Below are positions 6,284 to 13,769 of a DNA stretch of 18,225 bases, in pieces. Source of the DNA: CAZSPT01 sp964608895 (GTDB taxonomy: Bacteria > Patescibacteriota > Patescibacteriia > 2-01-FULL-39-33). The position numbers were made by a program, and so were the translations under genes. The first letter of the stretch is position 1. Each line of letters begins with the position of its first letter. Location: the NCBI GenBank assembly GCA_964608895.1, contig CAZSPT010000012.1, positions 1 to 18,225 on the forward strand, read 5' to 3'. Below the pieces are notes generated by a model, which saw only the letters and a program-made list of their open reading frames with translations, was not told the DNA's origin and ran no database searches.

Positions 6284-6778
6284 ATGGTGCAAAAGCCCAG
6301 TTCCGAATTTCAGCCGGAATTTCAAAAGGAAAGGCCGTTTCAACCGGTTAAAGAAGAAGAAAGGATTGAAGGCCGGGATCTTTCAGAACCGGCTTCGGCT
6401 GTTCAAAGACCGGCTGCTTCGTCGAAAAAATCGTCTGAAATTCCAGAGGCTCCTGCCCGCTCAACCAGCCGGGAGTCAGTAGTCTCCGAGCTTAATCAAG
6501 AAAATTATCGCAAAATAGAGGAAATTTTGGAGGCTGATTTAGCTGAAGCTTTTAGCCAGATGCCCCCGGCTGTTCAGGCTGATTTCAAGGAAACCGGGGA
6601 AACAGTTATCCGGGAAATTTTAAAATTTCTCCCTCGGCCTGAAAAAAAATCCGGAAAGATAAACGATATGATTGCCAATTGGCTTAAAAAAATTCCCAAA
6701 GTAAACAGATTTTTCGTCATCCAGGAGGCTAAGAATAAAACCGAGGCGATTTTAGCCGTTTTTTCAACTCATTCTTAA
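6284..6778 (+). CDS. Hypothetical protein encoded with the VirD4/TraG-like ATPase
   Basis: A 164-aa protein not recognised by family. The first 70 or so residues are proline-, serine- and charge-rich and probably disordered (EFQPEFQKERPFQP, PAASSKKSSE). The C-terminal half is predicted helical (NYRKIEEILEADLAEAF, INDMIANWLKKIP) and has no signal peptide or TM segment. It is separated from the ATPase gene by a single base (TAA-T-ATG), so co-translation and a shared role are likely, perhaps as an adaptor or regulator of the ATPase. That is inference from context only. No Shine-Dalgarno; the predicted leader is very short. Confidence 0.8.
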   Translation: MVQKPSSEFQPEFQKERPFQPVKEEERIEGRDLSEPASAVQRPAASSKKSSEIPEAPARSTSRESVVSELNQENYRKIEEILEADLAEAFSQMPPAVQADFKETGETVIREILKFLPRPEKKSGKINDMIANWLKKIPKVNRFFVIQEAKNKTEAILAVFSTHS

Positions 6779-6779
6779 T

Positions 6780-9290
6780 ATGGATTTTTCAATCCAAACA
6801 ATCTATTTCTGGGATTTGGTTTGGTCTTTTTTGGCGTTTTTGGGAGTGGTTGTCGGATCTTGTTTGGTTATTTTCGCGGTTTTTTTAATTGCCCGGAAAT
6901 TTTTTTCTTCACCAAGGTTTTTACCGGAAAAATTTAAAAAAAAGGTTTTTCGGCTGTCAATTCCTTATCAGTCGCTGGATTCAGAGAGCAATCAAAAAGA
7001 ACTCAAGCAGATTTTGGCCGGTATTGAGAATTTTTACGCCAATCTCGGCGGCCTTCGGGCCGACCGCGGTCCAAAAACTTGGCTGTTCGGCCGTTATGAT
7101 AATTGGTCTTTTGAAATTGTTTTGGACGCCGAGGGTTTGATTACTTTTTTTGTGGTGGTTCCGGAATATCTTAAAGACTATTTTCAGCAGCAGATTCTTT
7201 CCCAGTATCCTTTTTGCCAGATTGAAGAAATTCCTGATTATAATATTTTTGGGGTTCGGGGTTTTGCCGCCGCCGGCTTTTTGAAGCTTTTGAAGAATCA
7301 AATGTTTCCGATTATGACTTACCGTCAGATGGATAGTGATCCTTTGACTGCTTTGATTACCACTTTGTCTAAATTGCCCAAAGGGCAGCGGGCGGCGATT
7401 CAGTTCGTGATGCGCTCGGCCCGAAAGGAATGGCGCCGCCGGGGAGTGAAAATCGCTTCAGAAATGCAGCAGGGAAAAAGTTTTAAAGAAGCGTCCGGTC
7501 AAAGCGGATTTTTAAGTTTTCTCGGCGGTCCGGGTGAATGGTTCAGTGGTCAAAGTCGCCGGGAAAACCAGCCGGAAAAAGAGCTCCACCGGCTTTCGCC
7601 GATGGAGGAGGAGATGGTCAAATCAATTGAACAGAAAGCTTCCCGGGCCGGTTTGGACGTCAATATCAGGCTGGTGGTTTTTGCCCCGTTGGAGAGCCAG
7701 GCGAAAGATTCTCTTCGCCAGCTCGGCGGCTCTTTTGCCCAGTATTCCAATTATGAATACGCCAATGGTTTTAAATTAGTCATGAAGGGTTCGGTTAAAC
7801 GGATTGTTAAAAATTTTATCCACCGATTTTATAATCCAAAAGTCGGTTTTGTGCTTAATGTTGAAGAGGTTGCTTCGCTTTGGCATCTTCCGCTGTCGGG
7901 AACCGAAGTTCCGAAAATCAGATGGCTTCAGGCGAGAAGGCTGCCGCCGCCGGTTGATATGCCCGAACAAGGGCTGATTTTGGGAGAAAATCTCTATCGC
8001 GACCAAAAAACTTTGGTTAGAATTAAGGACAACGACCGCCGCCGCCATCTCTATTTGATTGGAATGACCGGAACCGGAAAATCCTGGCTGATGGCTAATT
8101 TAGCGATCCAAGATATTAAAGCCGGCAAAGGAACGGCGGTTGTTGACCCCCATGGTTCTTTGGTTGAGGATATTATGGCTTATATCCCTGAAGAGCGTCT
8201 GGATGACGTTGTTTATTTCAATCCGGCCGACTTGGAGCGGCCAATCGGCTTGAACATGCTGGAGGCGGCCACTCCTCAAGAAATGGATTTCGCGGTTCAG
8301 GAAATGATTAACATTTTTTACAAGCTTCTGCCGGATCCGGCGATGGCCGGTCCGATGTTTGAGCATTATATGAGGAACGCCCTGCTTGCTTTAATAGCTG
8401 ATCCCGATAATCCGGGCACTTTGGTTGAATTGCCGAGGATTTTTACCGACGAAAAATTCCGTCAGAAGAAATTGGAAAAAGTCAACGATATTTTAGTCAA
8501 GGATTTCTGGGAACGGGAGTATCCCGCTTCTCAAAAGGGAAGTACCGCCGCCGATATGCTTTCTTATGTTATTTCCAAAATCGGCCGGTTTGTTGAAAAC
8601 GAAATGATGAGAAACATTATTGGCCAAAGCCGGAGCGGCTTTAATTTCCGGAAAATTATGGATCAGGGAAAGATTCTTTTAATTAATCTTTCCAAAGGGC
8701 AGGTTGGCGAGACCAACAGCAATCTTCTCGGTCTAATTGCCGTTTCCAAACTTCAAATGGCGGCAATGGCCCGAGCCGAACTTCCGGAATCCCAGCGCCG
8801 GGATTTTTATCTCTACATTGACGAGTTTCAAAATTTCATCACCGACAGTGTTTCAATTATTTTGGCCGAGGCTCGGAAATACCGGCTTAATCTGATTGTC
8901 GCCCATCAGTACATTAATCAGCTGACCCAGAATAACGACAGCCGGATTAGAGACGCGGTTTTCGGAAATATCGGCAGTTTGGTCAGTTTTCGGATTGGAG
9001 TTGACGACTCCGAAACGATCGCCAAACAGTTTGCTCCGAAAGTGACTGAATATGATGTGATGAATATTGAAAAATTCAACTGCTATGTCCGGCTGTTGAT
9101 TGATAACGCCGCCGGCAATGCTTTTAATATGCGGTGTTTTCCGCTTCCCAAAGGCGGTCAAACCGACCGGGTGGCTGAAGTTAAACGGCTGGTCCGGGAG
9201 AAATATGGCCGGCCAAAGTTAGAAGTGGTCAACAGTATTATTGAACGCTCCCAAATTAAGTCGTTCAAAAAGGGTTTTGACCCGGAATGA
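6780..9290 (+). CDS. Membrane-anchored type IV secretion/conjugation-type ATPase (VirD4/TraG/HerA-like)
   Basis: An 836-aa protein. One N-terminal hydrophobic segment (about 13-38) is followed by a large domain of unknown structure up to about residue 400, then a RecA-like motor. The Walker A motif is GMTGTGKS (428-435), followed by VVDPHGSLVEDI, which is characteristic of TraG/VirD4-type coupling proteins and related helicases. The Walker B is LYIDEFQNF (678-686, D681/E682), followed by AEARKYRLNLIVAHQY (sensor region). The chain ends with conserved SFRIGVDD and FNCYVRLL segments. Such ATPases pump DNA or protein across the membrane as hexamers. No relaxase, VirB4 or pilus genes are visible nearby, so its substrate is unknown; in CPR bacteria similar genes are associated with DNA uptake or type IV-like systems (established only as an association). 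It probably forms an operon with the 164-aa gene. Confidence 0.88.
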   Translation: MDFSIQTIYFWDLVWSFLAFLGVVVGSCLVIFAVFLIARKFFSSPRFLPEKFKKKVFRLSIPYQSLDSESNQKELKQILAGIENFYANLGGLRADRGPKTWLFGRYDNWSFEIVLDAEGLITFFVVVPEYLKDYFQQQILSQYPFCQIEEIPDYNIFGVRGFAAAGFLKLLKNQMFPIMTYRQMDSDPLTALITTLSKLPKGQRAAIQFVMRSARKEWRRRGVKIASEMQQGKSFKEASGQSGFLSFLGGPGEWFSGQSRRENQPEKELHRLSPMEEEMVKSIEQKASRAGLDVNIRLVVFAPLESQAKDSLRQLGGSFAQYSNYEYANGFKLVMKGSVKRIVKNFIHRFYNPKVGFVLNVEEVASLWHLPLSGTEVPKIRWLQARRLPPPVDMPEQGLILGENLYRDQKTLVRIKDNDRRRHLYLIGMTGTGKSWLMANLAIQDIKAGKGTAVVDPHGSLVEDIMAYIPEERLDDVVYFNPADLERPIGLNMLEAATPQEMDFAVQEMINIFYKLLPDPAMAGPMFEHYMRNALLALIADPDNPGTLVELPRIFTDEKFRQKKLEKVNDILVKDFWEREYPASQKGSTAADMLSYVISKIGRFVENEMMRNIIGQSRSGFNFRKIMDQGKILLINLSKGQVGETNSNLLGLIAVSKLQMAAMARAELPESQRRDFYLYIDEFQNFITDSVSIILAEARKYRLNLIVAHQYINQLTQNNDSRIRDAVFGNIGSLVSFRIGVDDSETIAKQFAPKVTEYDVMNIEKFNCYVRLLIDNAAGNAFNMRCFPLPKGGQTDRVAEVKRLVREKYGRPKLEVVNSIIERSQIKSFKKGFDPE

Positions 9291-9361
9291 TAGTTAGTTT
9301 TTGATTGGCGATTTTTCAAAATGATTGTCTAAAAACAAAAGAAAAGAAAGGAGGGTTAAAA

Positions 9362-9568
9362 ATGAAAGCGGTTCTAAAAAAACCTTTTCAAGCGGTTAAA
9401 GATTGGACGGTCAGACCTTGGAAAGCGGTAATTCTTTCCGGCAAAAAATACCAGGTGGAAAGAATTTCCAACCCGACCGGTCTTGGCTGCGATTGGCTGG
9501 TATTGAAAGGGACCAGGACGGGAACATCTGAATTTTTTTGGAGGGAAAATGCCAAGATTTACGGCTGA
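9362..9568 (+). CDS. Small hypothetical protein, 68 aa
   Basis: Start chosen at the ATG 9362 because a near-perfect Shine-Dalgarno (AAAGGAGGG) lies immediately upstream; an upstream in-frame TTG at 9305 would give 87 aa but has no support. The product is basic and tryptophan-rich (DWTVRPWKAV, CDWLVLKG, FFWREN), compact, and without TM segments; it resembles a small beta-rich domain, which is a guess. The terminator follows 13 nt after the stop. Family not recognised. Confidence 0.7.
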   Translation: MKAVLKKPFQAVKDWTVRPWKAVILSGKKYQVERISNPTGLGCDWLVLKGTRTGTSEFFWRENAKIYG

Positions 9569-9580
9569 TTAAAGACTCTG

Positions 9581-9614
9581 AAACTCCGAGTTGTTGAAAA
9601 TTCGGAGTTTTTTT
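9581..9614 (+). terminator. Intrinsic terminator after the 68-aa gene
   Basis: AACTCCGA (9582-9589), a 12-nt loop, TCGGAGTT (9602-9609), then the rest of a T-run to 9614. The dnaX -35 box (9618-9623) begins within four bases of the T-run. The stem core AACTCCG/CGGAGTT recurs in the terminator at 11965-11996. Confidence 0.85.
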
Positions 9615-9617
9615 CGG

Positions 9618-9646
9618 TTGATTTTTGGCGTCCGGGAGGTTATAAT
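9618..9646 (+). promoter_or_regulatory. dnaX promoter
   Basis: TTGATT (9618-9623), a 17-nt spacer, TATAAT (9641-9646). The start point would fall at about 9652-9654, only four to six bases before the dnaX ATG at 9658, which implies an essentially leaderless mRNA. Confidence 0.7.
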
Positions 9647-9657
9647 AAAGAGAAACT

Positions 9658-11334
9658 ATGGCTTTAACCCTTTATCGAAAATACCGGCCCCAGCGGTTTG
9701 ACGAGTTAATCGGTCAAAATCATATTAAAATTACTCTCAAACACGAAATTGAGCGGGGAGAAGTTTGTCACGCTTATCTTTTTTCCGGTCCTCGGGGATT
9801 GGGGAAAACCACCACCGCCCGGTTAATGGCTAAAGCGGTCAACTGTGAGAACCGGGCCGACGAGGAGAGTGAACCTTGCGACCAATGCCGCTCTTGCCGG
9901 GAAATTGTCGCCGGCCGGAATATTGATATTTTGGAAATTGACGCCGCCTCCCATACCGGAGTTGATAAGGTCCGGGAGAACATTATTGAAACAGTCCGGA
10001 TAACTCCCCATAGTTCCAAATTCAAAGTTTTTATCATTGATGAAGTCCACATGCTTTCCGGCGCCGCTTTCAACGCCCTTTTAAAGACTTTGGAAGAACC
10101 GCCTAAGTATGTTATTTTCATTCTCTGCACCACTGAAGTCCACAAGCTTCCCGAGACGATCATTTCCCGCTGTCAGCGATTTGATTTTAAGAAAGCTTCA
10201 AGCAAGGATTTAATCAAGCGGCTTCGGGAAATCGTTGCTCGGGAAAAAAAGGAAGTCGCTGAAAAAGTTCTTGAAAATATTGTTGTCCATTCCGAGGGCT
10301 GTATTCGGGACGCTGAAAGCCTGCTCGGCAAGGTTCTCACCCTTGGTGAAAAAATAACCGAGGAGCAGGCTGAAGCGGTTCTGCCCCGTTCGGAATTCAA
10401 GAATGTTGTTGTTTTTCTGAATTTTTTACTTGATCGGAATGCCGCCGCCGCTATTGAATTGATTAACCGGCTGGTTGAAGAGGGAGTTGATTTAGAGGCC
10501 TTTAACGAAGATCTTCTGGAATTTTTAAGGAAAGTAATTCTTTTGAAGGTGAGCGGGCGGCTGGCTGATTTCGGAGTTGAATTGGAAGAAGAGAGCCGGC
10601 GGGCGGCTGAAAAACTAACCGAACGATTTAATTGGAAAGAATTGCTTTCGGCGGTCCGGCTGTTCGGCCGGAAGGTTCAGGAGTTAAAATCAGCTTCTAT
10701 CGCTCAGTTTCCTCTGGAAACGGCGGTGATTGAGTTTACTCAAGCCGATTCCGAAAATAACGGCCGATCCGGTTCGGGCGGCGGTTCTCAAGGAAATTCC
10801 GAAGACAAACCAAAAACAAAACCGGCCGACCAATCAAATTCTCAAAAAAATAAGCCGGCGGTTGAACTGGCCAATGTTAAAGTGCCAAAATCAGATCGGG
10901 AAAAGCTAAAGATGGATTTTTTATCAGCTTCTCAAAAGAATTTTTCCGGCGGAAAAGCGGTTTCATTCAAGGAAATCAAGGAGCCTTGGAAGGAAATTGT
11001 CGCCAAAGTGGCTAAAAAAAATTATTCTCTCGGAGAAACTTTGAAATTAAGCGTTCCGATAGATTGTCAGGAAAATATTGTTAAAATCGCTGTTCGTCAC
11101 AATTTTTATAAAGAAAGGTTGGAGGACAGCCGGAATCTTCGGCTGATCGCTGAAACGATTTCCGAAACAGTCAGGGGAGAAGTTTCAATTAAAGCGGTTG
11201 TTAATTCAGAGCTGAAATCCCAGTTGGAAGAGCGGGCCGACTTGACCGGCCGAGAGCCGAAAGAAAATTTAAAACCCGAGTCTAACAGTCAAAAACCTCA
11301 AGATGTCGTTCAAGAGGTAATCAATATGTTTTAA
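9658..11334 (+). CDS. dnaX: DNA polymerase III subunit gamma/tau
   Basis: A 558-aa clamp-loader ATPase, which with delta and delta' opens and loads the beta clamp during replication. Walker A is GPRGLGKT (44-51). The zinc-binding cysteines typical of DnaX are C63, C74, C77 and C80. Walker B is FIIDEVHML (D128/E129). The Ser-Arg-Cys sensor motif ISRCQRF carries Arg171. Residues about 365-400 are a Gly/Ser/Lys/Pro-rich linker, followed by the conserved C-terminal domain (WKEIVAKVAKKNYSL, VKIAVRHNFYKERL). The first methionine fits the family start (MALTLYRKYRPQRF). There is no Shine-Dalgarno and the promoter abuts the start codon. An A8 run at 11014-11021 inside the C-terminal domain could allow slippage. 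No clear terminator follows. Confidence 0.96.
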   Translation: MALTLYRKYRPQRFDELIGQNHIKITLKHEIERGEVCHAYLFSGPRGLGKTTTARLMAKAVNCENRADEESEPCDQCRSCREIVAGRNIDILEIDAASHTGVDKVRENIIETVRITPHSSKFKVFIIDEVHMLSGAAFNALLKTLEEPPKYVIFILCTTEVHKLPETIISRCQRFDFKKASSKDLIKRLREIVAREKKEVAEKVLENIVVHSEGCIRDAESLLGKVLTLGEKITEEQAEAVLPRSEFKNVVVFLNFLLDRNAAAAIELINRLVEEGVDLEAFNEDLLEFLRKVILLKVSGRLADFGVELEEESRRAAEKLTERFNWKELLSAVRLFGRKVQELKSASIAQFPLETAVIEFTQADSENNGRSGSGGGSQGNSEDKPKTKPADQSNSQKNKPAVELANVKVPKSDREKLKMDFLSASQKNFSGGKAVSFKEIKEPWKEIVAKVAKKNYSLGETLKLSVPIDCQENIVKIAVRHNFYKERLEDSRNLRLIAETISETVRGEVSIKAVVNSELKSQLEERADLTGREPKENLKPESNSQKPQDVVQEVINMF

Positions 11335-11437
11335 ATAAGTAGGGAGTTGATTTTTTTTTAGATATTTGCTAATTTGGAATCCAGAACCGGTTATTTGACG
11401 AAGTTTTAGTTTTTTTTAGCTGAAAAAGGAGGAAATA

Positions 11438-11953
11438 ATGGAAATAGAAGAAATAGTGGAAAAAGTTGGCTTATCTCCGGAGCAAGTGGCGATCTTTTTT
11501 GAAGAGGATGAAAATATTCCCCCAGAAGAGATTAAAGTTAAATTTCAGGAGTTGAGGAATCAGGTAAGGGAGGTTGAATTTTTTGAAACGGCAAGAATTA
11601 TTGAAACGATAGTAGATGTTTTTGTCAAAACTTTTCCCGTCAAGGTTAGAGCGGGAATCGCCGAAAAAGTCAAACTCGAAACTACTCAACTCGGCGACTG
11701 CGAAGAACCGGGGGCCAGAAATCATTTTCTTAAAAACTTCCAGGGCCTGGTTTGGGTGGAAATTTCCGGCGCAAGGTTTCAATGGAATAGTAATAGAAAA
11801 GATTTCGTTGCTCCGAAATGGCTGCAGCGGGCAATTGAGATTCTTAACCAGCAAGGTTGGCAATGCCAGCTAAAGACTCATATCCACGCGGATTTCGGAG
11901 TAGGAAACACTATGGTACCCTATCTCTGCGTTCCCGACCCCCGGCAGCGGTAA
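11438..11953 (+). CDS. Hypothetical protein, 171 aa
   Basis: A soluble, acidic protein that I do not recognise. The N-terminal part (MEIEEIVEKVGLSPEQV, IPPEEIKVKFQELRNQV) is helical and resembles small helix-turn-helix or coiled-coil segments. The C-terminal half has aromatic strands (GLVWVEISGARFQW) and ends GVGNTMVPYLCVPDP. A strong Shine-Dalgarno (AAAGGAGGAAATA) precedes the ATG, and an intrinsic terminator follows 11 nt after the stop. A TTGACG at 11395-11400 could be a -35 box, but no good -10 follows it. The 103 nt between dnaX and this gene show no other feature. Confidence 0.75.
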   Translation: MEIEEIVEKVGLSPEQVAIFFEEDENIPPEEIKVKFQELRNQVREVEFFETARIIETIVDVFVKTFPVKVRAGIAEKVKLETTQLGDCEEPGARNHFLKNFQGLVWVEISGARFQWNSNRKDFVAPKWLQRAIEILNQQGWQCQLKTHIHADFGVGNTMVPYLCVPDPRQR

Positions 11954-11964
11954 ATAGTAAAAAC

Positions 11965-11996
11965 AAAACTCCGGCGGTTTTTACCGGAGTTTTTTT
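11965..11996 (+). terminator. Intrinsic terminator after the 171-aa gene
   Basis: AAAACTCCGG (11965-11974), a nine-base loop, CCGGAGTTTT (11984-11993), continuing as a T-run to 11996. Its AACTCCG stem core is shared with the terminator at 9581-9614. Confidence 0.88.
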
Positions 11997-12011
11997 ATTT
12001 AAAATTGTTTT

Positions 12012-12035
12012 AAAAGCAACCCTTATGGGTTGCTT
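12012..12035 (-). terminator. Terminator for the minus-strand 164-aa gene
   Basis: AAGCAACCC (12014-12022), loop TTAT, GGGTTGCTT (12027-12035). Read on the minus strand the stem is followed by a short T-run (TTTTAAAAC) and lies 11 nt past the stop codon of the gene ending at 12047. Confidence 0.65.
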
Positions 12036-12046
12036 ATTGTTTGGAA

Positions 12047-12541
12047 TTAAAAAGGCGCTATTTCAGTGGTGATAATCTCTGAATCCCCGAAAAAGGTGCA
12101 AGGTTTGGTCAGGGTTGTTCGGGCCCGAATTCCTCTTCCTTGCTGGGCGAATATCGCCGCCGTTTCTTTAACAGTCTCCTTATGAATTTCCATAAGTTTT
12201 TTTTTCAAGATCGTCCGACCGGCGGTTCCGGGAAGTTCTTCAGCGATAATCGCCAAAGCATTTTCTTCTCTTGAGCCGCTAATTAAATCGGGATAACCTA
12301 AAGCAGATAAGCCGCTAGGAACCGGATAATTCATCATTTTACTTCTCCTTTCCCTTCTTGCTTCTTTTTTTGCTTTTCTTTCTTTTTCTTCCTGCTCTTT
12401 GTCTATGCCGGCTCTGACTGTTCTAGCAACCAATAAAGCCGGAATGCCTAGGGCCGCCACCGGAGCCGCCGGAGTGCCTAAGGCGAATAAACAAAACACA
12501 ATTCCTGAAATAGTTACACCGTCAGCCACTGGATTAGCCAT
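12047..12541 (-). CDS. Hypothetical protein with hydrophobic N-terminus, 164 aa
   Basis: Family not recognised. Residues about 8-42 are hydrophobic (ISGIVFCLFALGTPAAPVAALG), one long or two short membrane helices. A highly charged stretch follows (KEQEEKERKAKKEARRERR), then a polar domain with no visible motif. A GAGGG Shine-Dalgarno precedes the ATG. A textbook promoter lies upstream on the minus strand (12589-12617) and a terminator follows 11 nt after the stop, so it should be transcribed alone. The 3' end is convergent with the 171-aa gene. The composition of the coding region resembles the core genes, unlike the AT-rich gene just upstream. Confidence 0.72.
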   Translation of the reverse strand: MANPVADGVTISGIVFCLFALGTPAAPVAALGIPALLVARTVRAGIDKEQEEKERKAKKEARRERRSKMMNYPVPSGLSALGYPDLISGSREENALAIIAEELPGTAGRTILKKKLMEIHKETVKETAAIFAQQGRGIRARTTLTKPCTFFGDSEIITTEIAPF

Positions 12542-12588
12542 TTTACCCTCTTTTCTGGAGCTTAAAAGGTGCCAACACTCCTGTTTAA

Positions 12589-12617
12589 ATTGTATTTTTA
12601 TTTTTCTAATTTGTCAA
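12589..12617 (-). promoter_or_regulatory. Promoter of the 164-aa gene, overlapping the DUF362 gene end
   Basis: On the minus strand: TTGACA (12612-12617), a 17-nt spacer, TACAAT (12589-12594). The predicted start is near 12582, about 40 nt before the ATG. The -35 box lies inside the last codons of the DUF362 gene (codons for Leu-Thr just before the TAG). Confidence 0.75.
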
Positions 12618-13625
12618 GAAATTTTGATTTAATTTTTTAAGTATATACTCTTTCTCACCAAGCCCTATTTTTTCAGCATAATCTGTCTGAATATTTTTAT
12701 CAAGATTATTTATTTTATTAAATTTTCCATTTGAATATTTATTTGCTAAATCTAAACTTGCTTTATCAATTGCAGTAGGATTTTCAGAATATAAAATTCC
12801 AATATCTTTTATAATAGGTTTTTGAGGACAGGAATCACAATCGCAACTTTCAGTTATATTTTCCAGAACATTTATATAGATTATTTTTGAATTTAATTCT
12901 TCTATAACTGCTTTTGAATAATCTACAATTTTTTTATCCAGTTCTTCGCTATTTGAACGTGGAAATTTAACTGCATTGTTAGGACATACTCCAAAACACA
13001 AAGCACACTTACTGCATTTACTATAATCAATTTCTGCTTTATTATTTTCTAAAGAAATAGCATTTTCATTGCAATTTTCCACACAAGTACCACATCCAAC
13101 ACACTTTTCTTTATCTATGTAAATTTTTGAACCAGAATGCATATGAAATTTTCCTGCCCTGCTTCCAAGACCCATTCCGATATTTTTAAAACTCCCTCCA
13201 TAACCAGATGCAATATGTCCTTTAAAATGTGTTAAGACAATCATAGAATCATATTTTTTAATTCCTTTTCCAATCTTTGCAGTCCCTGCTTTTCCTCTAA
13301 CTTTTTTTTCAAACTCTTCGTCTCCTTTTTCCCCATCAAGAATATCAATTTCTGCAAAATTAAATCCATGGCTTTTTGCAGTTTTAATATGTTTTGAAGC
13401 AGTTGTTCTCCCTCCTTTATACAATGTATTGCAGTCAACTAAAACTGCTTTTTTTCCTAAGGAAATAATTTTTTCATAAATTTTTTTAACAATTTCAGGA
13501 GAAATATAAGTCACACATCCTTGTTCTCCAAAATGAAGTTTTATTGCAACTTTTTCTCCTAATTTTGAATAATTTATTTTCTCAAGAATTTTTTCTATGT
13601 TTTTTGAAAAATAAACTTCTGCCAT
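12606..13625 (-). CDS. DUF362 protein with 2x[4Fe-4S] ferredoxin domain
   Basis: A 339-aa cytoplasmic protein. The N-terminal part matches DUF362 (VAIKLHFGEQG near 26-36, VDCNTLYKGGRTT, LTHFKGH, GSFKNIGMGLG). Two CX2CX2CX3C ferredoxin motifs follow: C175/178/181/185 and C204/207/210/214, enough for two [4Fe-4S] clusters. Further on, SCDCDSCPQKP and DIGILYSENPTAIDKASLDL complete the family pattern. A redox or iron-sulfur-linked role is expected, but the family's reaction is not known to me. The gene is strikingly AT-rich (13021-13080 is 14/60 G+C) with codon use unlike all its neighbours, which suggests horizontal acquisition. There is no Shine-Dalgarno. The ATG lies 35 nt downstream of tRNA-Gln on the same strand, so cotranscription is possible. 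Confidence 0.88.
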   Translation of the reverse strand: MAEVYFSKNIEKILEKINYSKLGEKVAIKLHFGEQGCVTYISPEIVKKIYEKIISLGKKAVLVDCNTLYKGGRTTASKHIKTAKSHGFNFAEIDILDGEKGDEEFEKKVRGKAGTAKIGKGIKKYDSMIVLTHFKGHIASGYGGSFKNIGMGLGSRAGKFHMHSGSKIYIDKEKCVGCGTCVENCNENAISLENNKAEIDYSKCSKCALCFGVCPNNAVKFPRSNSEELDKKIVDYSKAVIEELNSKIIYINVLENITESCDCDSCPQKPIIKDIGILYSENPTAIDKASLDLANKYSNGKFNKINNLDKNIQTDYAEKIGLGEKEYILKKLNQNFLTN

Positions 13626-13660
13626 AAAAAGTAAAAAAATGTTTTTGATAAAAGATTTTT

Positions 13661-13734
13661 TGGCTGCGGGACCAGGATTCGAACCTGGATTACTTGGGCC
13701 AGAACCAAGCGTCCTACCGTTAGACGATCCCGCA
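13661..13734 (-). tRNA. tRNA-Gln (anticodon CUG), CCA encoded
   Basis: On the minus strand the acceptor arms TGCGGGA/TCCCGCA pair over seven bases, with discriminator G and an encoded CCA. The anticodon stem CTTGG/CCAAG (wobble at the base) holds loop TTCTGGC, whose positions 34-36 read CTG, decoding CAG (Gln). The T arm is CAGGTTCGAATCCTG. Length is 71 nt plus CCA. The gene lies between trmB (upstream) and the AT-rich DUF362 gene (downstream). Confidence 0.95.
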
Positions 13735-13769
13735 TTATTTTTTTAATATATCAGATTTTTTTTGTTTTT

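Noticed and set aside
9305..9361. TTG start for an 87-aa version of the small protein
   Set aside because: The near-perfect Shine-Dalgarno sits directly before the internal ATG at 9362.
9774..10163. Long minus-strand ORFs opposite dnaX, the ATPase and the lipoprotein
   Set aside because: They are antisense to strongly conserved proteins, have no start signals and their translations show no recognisable domains.
10245..10251. In-frame A AAA AAG heptamer in dnaX, identical to the E. coli frameshift signal
   Set aside because: It lies at codons 196-198, inside the ATPase module rather than near the gamma/tau boundary. A -1 shift would stop within four codons and leave a non-functional fragment. 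No upstream stimulatory Shine-Dalgarno or clear downstream hairpin was seen; A-rich Lys codons explain it.
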